Position numbers and translations under genes: made by a program. Of a stretch of DNA of 64,000 nt, positions 42,557-51,600 are shown piece by piece. The stretch comes from Symbiodinium natans. Lineage: Eukaryota; Sar; Dinophyceae; Suessiales; Symbiodiniaceae. The stretch covers positions 204,059 to 268,058 of the forward strand of contig CAJNDS010000302.1 of the NCBI GenBank assembly GCA_905221605.1. The letters run 5' to 3'. The notes under the pieces were generated by a model that was not told the DNA's origin, made no database searches, and was given only the letters and a program-made list of their open reading frames with translations. Each line of letters starts with the position of its first letter. The first letter of the stretch is position 1.

Positions 42557-42568
42557 GGTTATGAGCCC
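42555..42568 (+). promoter_or_regulatory. Primer binding site for an initiator tRNA-Met half molecule
   Basis: CGGGTTATGAGCCC at the LTR edge is the reverse complement of GGGCTCATAACCCG, the anticodon arm of initiator methionine tRNA. Drosophila copia is primed the same way, from an internal tRNA cut rather than the 3' CCA end. The match continues loosely (AACGCT). Confidence 0.8.
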
Positions 42569-42604
42569 AACGCTGCTGAAGCTGGGCTAGACTGGAAGTC
42601 AAGA

Positions 42605-45600
42605 ATGGAGAAGAAGGAGAGTGCGCCGGCAGAAAGCAGGCCCAGCCCTTTCTGGAGTGAAGAAGCGCAGAGAAAGTTTATGGAGACCCACGGGGACCGA
42701 GATACTCAACGACCTGCAATCCTGGAAAAGTACGAGCAGACAGCGACGCGGCATGAAGAGCAACAGCTTCGAGAACCACCATATGAACAGGCACAGGCCT
42801 CGTCATCCACGAGTTTGGATGATGCAAAGAAGCCTGTTGTCGTCAATAGTTCTGCTGAGAGTGATTCAGGTGGAAGAGCAAAGGCCCCATCGGTGGAAAA
42901 TCTTTCTATGATTGCCAAAGTGCAAGCTCGTGCGGACGGTTCGCCGGACCGTCTTAGCTTGGGAATGGAAAGTGCCTATAGTGGAAAGTCTGCCTCTTCA
43001 CGACATGAGACCCTGGGTCAGGAAGGCGTCAAGCCAGAGCCAGAGATTATAGCTGAATCTCGGGAAACTGAACCAAGATCTCCAGGGGAACCTGGTATGA
43101 CATTTCAGGAGCCCGCGATGGCTCAATTGCTACGCCAACTGAGTGGCTTAGTCACTCAGGCCCTGCAGGAGCAAGTGGCGCCAACGCTTCAGCAAGTGCT
43201 GGTGAATCAGGCGCAACTTGAATCCCGTTTGGATCAGATGGAAGTGGCTTCCAGACCAGCTTCTACAGATGGAGATGGCTTGATTGAGCGTACGCGAATG
43301 CTAGAGCTCAGTACTCCAACTGAGGACGTCAAGACAAGCCATTTTCCCGTGATGTCTAGTAGTGAAAGCGTGGATAGAGTCAATGCGCTAGGTGTACAGT
43401 CTATTCGCCCCAAAGCTGAGCAGGCGGAGGTTCCCCATGAAGTCCAGTTGGAAGGTGGCAAACCTGAAGCTGGTGATGACCAAGGACCTACCCTTCCCTC
43501 TAAAGGCACCGTATGGGTGGGAACGACGGAATATGCCTGGCGAGTATCAGCTGGCGGATTGAAATTAGTACCAGTGCAAACACAGCAGCATGAAGCAGAT
43601 CAGCAACCTGTGCAAGAGTTCGGTGTACGGGCAGCAGGTAGTGGTGGAAGTGCACCTACGGACAGAATCTTCAGCAATAGGGCAGTGTCACCGTTTGAGC
43701 GTTACTCTGGCACGAGATCAGAGCCAGGACGCGATGACATAGGCCGCGTGAGCATCGAGCGACAACTCAAACCAAATATCTCTGACCCATGCCCAACTCC
43801 AAATGCCCCACCTTTGCCTCCTAAACTTGAGCAGGGAACGGAGTCCCAAGTTGGATTCGGCCCATATGAAGGAATTCCTCCAGTTCCAACGGCCAGGTGC
43901 AGTGGGGCTGCGGGTAAAGGGACCGGGAATAGGAGGGCTAGCAGGGAGGTTCAAGAGGGCGGGCGTTTAGATGTTCACAGTCGTCCGGTAACGCCAGTCA
44001 AACCCAGGATTGTGTATCCGTTCTCTCCAGGTGGCACCGAGATTCGACCTCCAAATCATAGTCCGCCACGTAGACCCACTAGGTCCCCGAACTCAAGAAC
44101 GAAAGTAGCTGCAGGCACTGAGAACCCCCCTCCTGCACAGACCGACATGCAACAACTGGTGGTAGCGCTTGAAAGGGCTATTCGTGTGGGGCGAGGGGAT
44201 TCTCGCACAGAGGATGTCAAGTCGATTGCTGAGCTACCCAAACTAGAGATTCGGGACAATGAGCGTGAGCTTACACCATTAATAGCCGGGGACTGGATGG
44301 CATTGCTTGGCCCGTCGCTGAGAGATCTCTCGGCAAATGCCTCAGAATGGTGGGCAGAAGTCCAAAGCGCCTATCAGGCCTTTTACACCAAATGGTTAGA
44401 AAGCAGTCCGATTGAAAGACTCCTCTTACTGCCTGAACGCCCGAATAGATTTGACGCTGGCCCGTTTGCCAGAGTGGAACAAAGAGCAGTTTCTTTGCTT
44501 TTAAAGGCGGTTCCGTCCTCCATAAAGGAGGAAGTCGTAGCTATGAGAAAGCTGAGCTCAATCGAAATCCTAGGAGCAATTATGACTACGTACCAACCCG
44601 GAGGGCTGAAGGAGCGTAGTGCCCTCTTAAAGTACCTCACTGCCCCAGAGCCAGCAAAAGGGGTCACAGAGGCTCTTCGAGCCATCAGACGATGGAGTCG
44701 CTGGAGAAAGAGGGCTACAGAACTTCAGATTTCGATACCAGACAGTACCTTGCTCATAGCTGGACTGGACGTAATGACTAGCCAGGTACTCAGCCAACAC
44801 ACCGATGCGTTGTTCAGGATCCAAACTTTTCGACACCAACACACAATCGACATGGTACCGACGGCAGATAAGGCCTTGTCACTTAGCCAAATGATTCAGG
44901 CCGAGCTGCAGGTCTTGGAGAACGCAGGCTCCCACAAAAGGCCAAAAATTGCCAAGGTTGCGGATGGAAATGCTGAAGGATCAGACAACGCAAACACTGC
45001 GCCTAGTAATAAAGGCAAAGGAAAAGGAAAGGGTGATGGGAAGTCCGTCGCTAAGGGGTCCGAGGCTCCAGAAGGGAGTAAAGGTGGCGGCAAGGCCTGT
45101 TACCACTGGATGTCAAAAGCGGGGTGCAAGCTAGGGAGACAATGCAGGTTTCCTCACGATAAAGCTGCGCTCAATGCTGCGTTGGATGTGGGCTCCAGGT
45201 GCTACGTTTGTAGTGGAATAGGACATAAGGCCCAGGACTGTCCATCGCAGAGCCAAGTGGAAGGCGAAGACAGGGCGACTAAAGGTAAAGCAAAGGGAAA
45301 TTCCAAAGCTCAGCCCAATGTTCCGGCCGTGAAGCGCGTGGAGGAAGATACGCCTCAGGCAAAATTGATCAGTGCTGCCACTGACCTTCTCCAGCAGATG
45401 CAGACGAAAGCCGTAAGCCTGGCCTCATCGTTGAACAGGATCTCCGCGGACGGTCCTAGGACTGGACTGATCGACTCAGGAGCATCCACATGCTTGAGGA
45501 CTGCCAGGGATGATGAGCCTAAAGGGTTGGTCAAGAAAACGGTGGATCTTGCCCAAGGAACCGCAGAGTTGTTCGTTACTCCTTGTGGCACTCTTGTTTC

Positions 45601-48600
45601 TCCCACTCCAGTCGAGACAATAGTCGCTCTTGGATTACTCATCAAAATAGGGTGCAGGCTCCAGTGGGGTGAGAAGGAGTGCACATTATGGCACCCGTCA
45701 AGGGGGCAGATTCGGCTTGAAGTGAGCTCAGGGTGCCCTCGTGTCCCGGAGGAGCTTGCGCTAGAATTGATTCAGGAGATTGAGCAATATCGTGTGAACA
45801 CAGTCGGCGCGGCCATTAAGGCACTGCAGGCCAAAGACAATGGTAGCTTGCCTCAACCCAAGGAAGCAATTAGCAAACTCACAGACGAGATTCTTCGAGG
45901 GGGTGATGTTGCCGGGAGTCTAGGAGAGTTGGTGCTGTCGTTATGGCCAGAAATCCCAAATGCCATTCTGCAGGATCTGGTAGCCTGGGCCTCTCAGGAC
46001 TCTACTACATTGGTCTTTAATCGCCGGAAAAGAAGAGCGGTGTCAAAGGCTAAAGGGGTCTTGATACATTTGTTTGCCGGGGAATCTCGGAAGGAAATAG
46101 AAACTCACGCGAGGGCAAAGGGCTACGAGGTAGTATCTGTGGGCCTACAAGAAGATTTCGCGTCCATCCAGACATTCGTGTATGTGCTTCACCTAGCGGC
46201 GCAGGGAGTTGTAGATATCATCTTTGCGGCACCGCCGGGTGGAACGAATTCCGTGTGTAGGTTCATACAGCCGGGGCCAAAGCTTCTTAGAACTAGAGAA
46301 GGCACGAGTCGTTGGGGTCTGGTAGGATTGAGCCCTGCAGAACAAGTCAAGGTAAAGCAGGCGGATGAGCTTTATCTTCGGACTCTTCTGCTCATGCATG
46401 TAGCTGAGGAGGGTAGACGGAGAGTCAATAAGCCCCCCACATGGAGCCTGATTGAAAACCCCCAGGATCCAGCTACGTATGTGCGGCCAGACTCAAACCT
46501 TCACCAGCAGGCCCGCCGGCATGGCGGGTTTCCGTCGTTCTTTGCCACCAGGGAGTTTCAGATTTCCTCTGAACTGCTGGGAATGAGGCAATATCATGGA
46601 GACCAAGGCCCGTATGGTCATGAGAAGCGTAGGCCAACGACATGGGCATCCACTAGAGAACTCCCAGAACTGAAGAAAGGGCCGGGTGTAGGGCCAAGTG
46701 TGGATGGTGCTGTAGAGGAAGAATGGCTTGCTGCTAAGTGCAGTAAATGGGCACCAGGGATGATTCGGCTACTACTAAACCTAGCGCCGTCGCTCTCACA
46801 GTCTGGCGTCAAAGTTGCTAAGGCAGATTCGATGGACTGGGAAGAGCATGTGCGTAATGGACATTGGCCTCCTTCTAGAAGGTGTAGAAGGTGTATAGCG
46901 GCGTGTGCCCGACATAGAGCCCACCGCCGGATCAGATGTCCGGCATCTTGGGTCTTATCGGCCGATACCATCGGACCTTTCAAGAAGGCGGAGGATGAAA
47001 CGTCGCCTGACCTTCGGTACCTCTTGATAGCATGTGTTGTGGTGCCAGTAGATGGAAAGGGAAAGCCAGTGCTGGGACCAGAGCAGCAACAGGCCGAAGC
47101 AGCCGAGGACACCGCCGTAGAAGCTGATGAGGAGTTAGCTGACTACGAGCCAACCGAGATGCCTGACGATGAGAATCATATCAACATCCCATTGGAAGAG
47201 CTCTTCGGACCGGATGTCGAAGAAGCCCCTCTCGTGGGAAAGGCTCTTCAGGAGTACGAAGAGTGTCTGAAAGCCTGCCAGCAAGATGCTGATGAGCTCA
47301 CTGCAGCCACAAAGGAGTGCAAAGTAGATGGGCTAGCTTGGAAGGAAGTAGTGTTTGTGGAAACGCTTAGGCGAAAGACCCCAGCTGCTACCGCCCAAGC
47401 TCTCACCCGTATCCTAACGCAGGCCCATGAACTTGGGCTACCCGTCGTGCGGCTACACACCGATAGTGGCTCAGAGTACGTAAATCCTCAGATCAGGAAG
47501 ATGGCTACCAGGTTTCAACTGAAGCAAACCTGCGCAGCTCCAGAGGAACATAACAGTAATGGCCGCATCGAAAACATAGTGCAGCGTGTAAAAAACCAGA
47601 TGAACATGTTGTTGGGCTTGCCTAACAGCGATCCGGTGCTCTGGCCTCTTGCGGCTAAGAGCGTTGTTGCAACATGGCGTGCGCAAACACTGAGGCAGAT
47701 GGGCATGCCAGCTCCAGCAGTGGTTCCGTTTGGTACTCACGCTCAGGTACTCTGCAGGTCGTGGTTGCGCAAGAGCAAACAGTCTTGGAAAGCAAAGGCA
47801 GTGGACGCCACCGTCTTGTGTCCTGCTTCGCTAATAAAACTTGGGTATGTGGTTAGGATAGGCAAGCGGTTGTCGGTCGTTACAAAGCTGTTTCAGGGTG
47901 AGGAGCCACCGCTCACAATCACGTTGAACCCAGGCCAAGACCCTCCACCAATGTCACATTCCCTAGGCCCTGAAACTCGTGTGTCCGAAAAAGCCTCAAT
48001 CCCAAGTATGTCCCACGCGCCTCCTCCTCTTGTTAGGTATCGTGACAAAGCCCCAGGCCCAGGTAGACGTCCTGTAGTAAGTGCCATTCAACCTCACCCA
48101 GGTAGGAGTGTAGAAGATCTCCAAGCTGAACAACTGGCTAAAGCGAGTCCGTTTGATGTGGATGAGGCAGTACGTTTTGTCTTGAGTAGTTCGTATGTTG
48201 TAGAACAGGGGCTTCAGGACATCAGCAGCAGCAATAAGCACTTCTCGGGACAGCACTATCTGTTTGGGGTCTACCGGTATGGAGGAGCCGTCGGGCTCAC
48301 TCGGTGCTGCAAACAGCGCCCAGGAATGTCTGCCCTGTTGGCAGCTATTGCTAAGGCCAAGTGTCCTGAAGCTACTTTTTCGACGATAGGACTATGTGTA
48401 AATGGGGCAGCCTATCCACATCGTGACAGCAACAATCTCCCTACTTCGGTGTCGCATTGGATTCCTCTCAAAATGCCAAAAAAGGGCGGTAGGTTGTGGG
48501 TTGAACTTCGGGTGGGTACTCAGGTTGTTGGTCAGCCAGCAGTTGTGTCCGCCGGTAATACTCATGTTCCTGGACAGTTCCACAGCCCCAATTGCCCTGC

Positions 48601-51600
48601 AGCGTTCTCCCCGATGCACCTGCATGGCACTGAAGATTGGAACAGGCAGGAGTCGAGAGTAGTGCTTCTGTTGTACACGGTCAATTGCTTGCAAAACCTC
48701 GATGAGCGATCTCTTCTTGAGCTACGGCAGTATGGGTTTTCCGTTCCTTGCGTTAACGAAAAAGGGGGAGATGGTGTTCATGATGCTCGAGCTAGGGAGG
48801 GGGGAGACCCAGGATTTCAAGATGGTGTCCATGATGCTCGGGCTGGTGTTCATGATGCTCGTGCTAGGGAGGGGGGAGATCCAGGATTTCAAGATGGTGT
48901 CCATGATGCTCGGGCTAGGGAGGGGGCAGACCCAGGATTTCAAGGCAAAAATGGAGAACTAGGTGGTCCTGTGTGCCTCGGGCTAGGAAGCCATTGCGTG
49001 TGTCCCGCCACTACTCAGCAAGCTGCAGAGTCGGGGGAGATCGGGGATAGTAGGATAGAGGATGGTGGTAGCAACCACTCGGGTCCCAACTGCCTGCAAT
49101 TTGTAGGCTCGGAGGAGAAAGGGAGCAGTTCAGGTTGTGCTGTGAGGGTCGCGCGTCTTCAGGGTGATTCAATGGCACTTTGCAGGATTTGTGATTCGGA
49201 GGAACTGGTTAATGATCAGGGAAGGTGTTCGGAGTGTGGTTGTAAGGTTGCAGAGAGTTCGGTAGGTAGCAGTTGTAACCCGTACAAGGCCCGAGCTGGG
49301 TTTCAGGCGCTGACTGCACCTACCCACCCCAAAGGAAAAACCTCAAAACCCAAAGAAAAAACTGAAAATTACCAAAACCCAGAAAAATCGCATAATATTT
49401 ACCCTAAAAATTGTATCACTTCCGGTGATATGCCTCAGAACCGCAGCCAAGGGATGATGCGAGCGATGTGTGTGTCGGGGGATCGGTCAGTAGAGCCGGT
49501 CGCTGGCGGGCGCTGCAGTAAGCAAGTCCTTCGGGCCCTGGAGGGGCCTACTGGCAATGAGCGGGAAGGGTGGCGTCCAAGTCAGGCCTTGACATGCATT
49601 AGGTCGGAGGGGCTTGAGCGCGGTGTGTGGATGTTGGACTCTGGCTCCATAACTCGGAAGGAGGCTGAGAGGCCGAGTAACGGTCTCGAGGAAGCTGACC
49701 GAGAATTAAGCATGGAGTTGCGTGAGGAGCTTGTGTGTGAGTTTCATGGTGAAAGTGATGGGCGGAGCGATAAGCCTGAAGAGGCGGAGAGTGCCTCTGA
49801 GGAGGGCGGTGACAGTCATCGCCAGGATGCCCGCTGGGCTGCGTCGTATGAGCGTGTGCTTGATCGTGAAGAGTTGAGATGCGTTGGAGGTGAGTCGCTT
49901 GGAGAAGTCTATGCGACAAGGACCCAGCAGGAGATCATGGATTTTGAAAGTTGGCTTGATGAGCGGCAGCTGAGGCTGGCGAGCATGCATGAGGAAGAGC
50001 TGCAACAATGGATAGATGATATGCCTCCTGCTTCGGAGGCGGCTCAATTGAAGCGGCTAGAAATCAACAAGTTGTGGGAGGACGTTGAAGACTTGCGCTT
50101 GGAGTTGACGCAGTTGTGCTTGAAGCAAATAACTGAAGACTCACAAGCATTAGCTGAGGCCCAAGCCATGCCTGCTGATGTTCATGAACAGGTAGTGCTT
50201 CAGACGCGGATAGTTGCAAACATGCAGGTGATGGCAAACTGGGAGCTCTGGAAACCTGCCGTTGAGGCAGAACTTGGAAGCCTGATACAGGACAAGCAGG
50301 CGATCTATGAGACAACTCAGAAGGAGTTGGACAAGCTGCAGGCGCAGGGCTACAAGGTTTTGTTGATCCCAAGTAAAGCCATTTTTACCATAAAAGCCCC
50401 GGGGGGCAAGTATAAGTGTAGATTAGTAGCCTGCGGAAACTACCTTAGCAGTAGCGAGGGCAGCAAACTGGAACATAGGCAGACTGTCTACACCCCCAGC
50501 ATAGGGATAGATGCCCTACGTACAGCGTTGGCCTTCAGCACGCGAAGGAGGCACACGTTAATCACAGTAGACATAAAGGCCGCATTCCTCAATGCGCAGC
50601 TATTGCCACGTAATCGGGGCAGCGCTGAGAAGGTTGCTGCAGAAGCCAGTAATGCAATCGATCAGGTTGAGGTGCCGTCGTCCAGTAGTCATTTCCAGCA
50701 ACAGTCACAGCAACAGCATCAGCGCCAACAGCAGACTCAGAAAGAGAAGACAGAGAGTATTTTGGCTCAAGACTCGCGGCTCGACGAAGTGACCGATGAA
50801 GTGGTGGCCCTAGTACCTCCACGTGTCCTCGTTACACAGGGAGTTTTCAGCTCCCAGGCGCGGCTCATCATTAAAAAGGCTCTCTATGGGCTTGATCAGT
50901 CCCCAAGAGATTGGAGTTTTCAGCGTGATCAAGCATTGCGGAAGATCATCATCAGGCATAAAGGCACAGAGTACCGTTTGTATCAATCGTTAGCTGAAGA
51001 CAGTCTTTGGCTACTCAGTAGCGAAAAACCGCTCAGAGGAATGGAAGCCACGCTGAACATCTCGCCTGAAACATCGGCAATCGCTGGATGGGTTGCTGTG
51101 TATGTAGATGACGTCCTGGTAGGAGCTGAGAACAGCTTAGCCTGGGCAGTGATTTCTGCTATCCGTGAGCGATGGGAGTGCTCGGAGCCTCAAGAAGTTG
51201 TGAATGGCTCCCAGGGAAAGGTGAGATTTTTAGGAATCGACCTCAGCTGGAATGACAATCGTGACTTGGTTTTGTCTCAGGCCTCATACATTCGAGAACT
51301 GGAGCAACGGTACAAATCGCAGCTTGATGGGTTAGGAAAACCAACGACTCCGTTGCCAAATGCCTTCGACGACGACGCCAGCGAAGAGTCAAGCGACGTT
51401 GAAGACGTTAGACGATGTCAAACCATAGTGGGAGAAATGCTTTGGGCAAGTATCCGAACGAGACCAGACATTACTTTCTCGGTTTCAAAATTAGCTGCTG
51501 CAATCACACGAGCTCCTGTAGGAACCTACAGATCTGCACTTCACACGCTGGCCTATCTAGTGGCAAGTGCAGAGTGTGTGTTGATTTATCCACGTGATGA

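Noticed and set aside
49599-50047. His/Pro-rich minus-strand frames inside the retrotransposon
   Set aside because: Shadows of the acidic linker of the polyprotein; the plus frame is continuous through the region.
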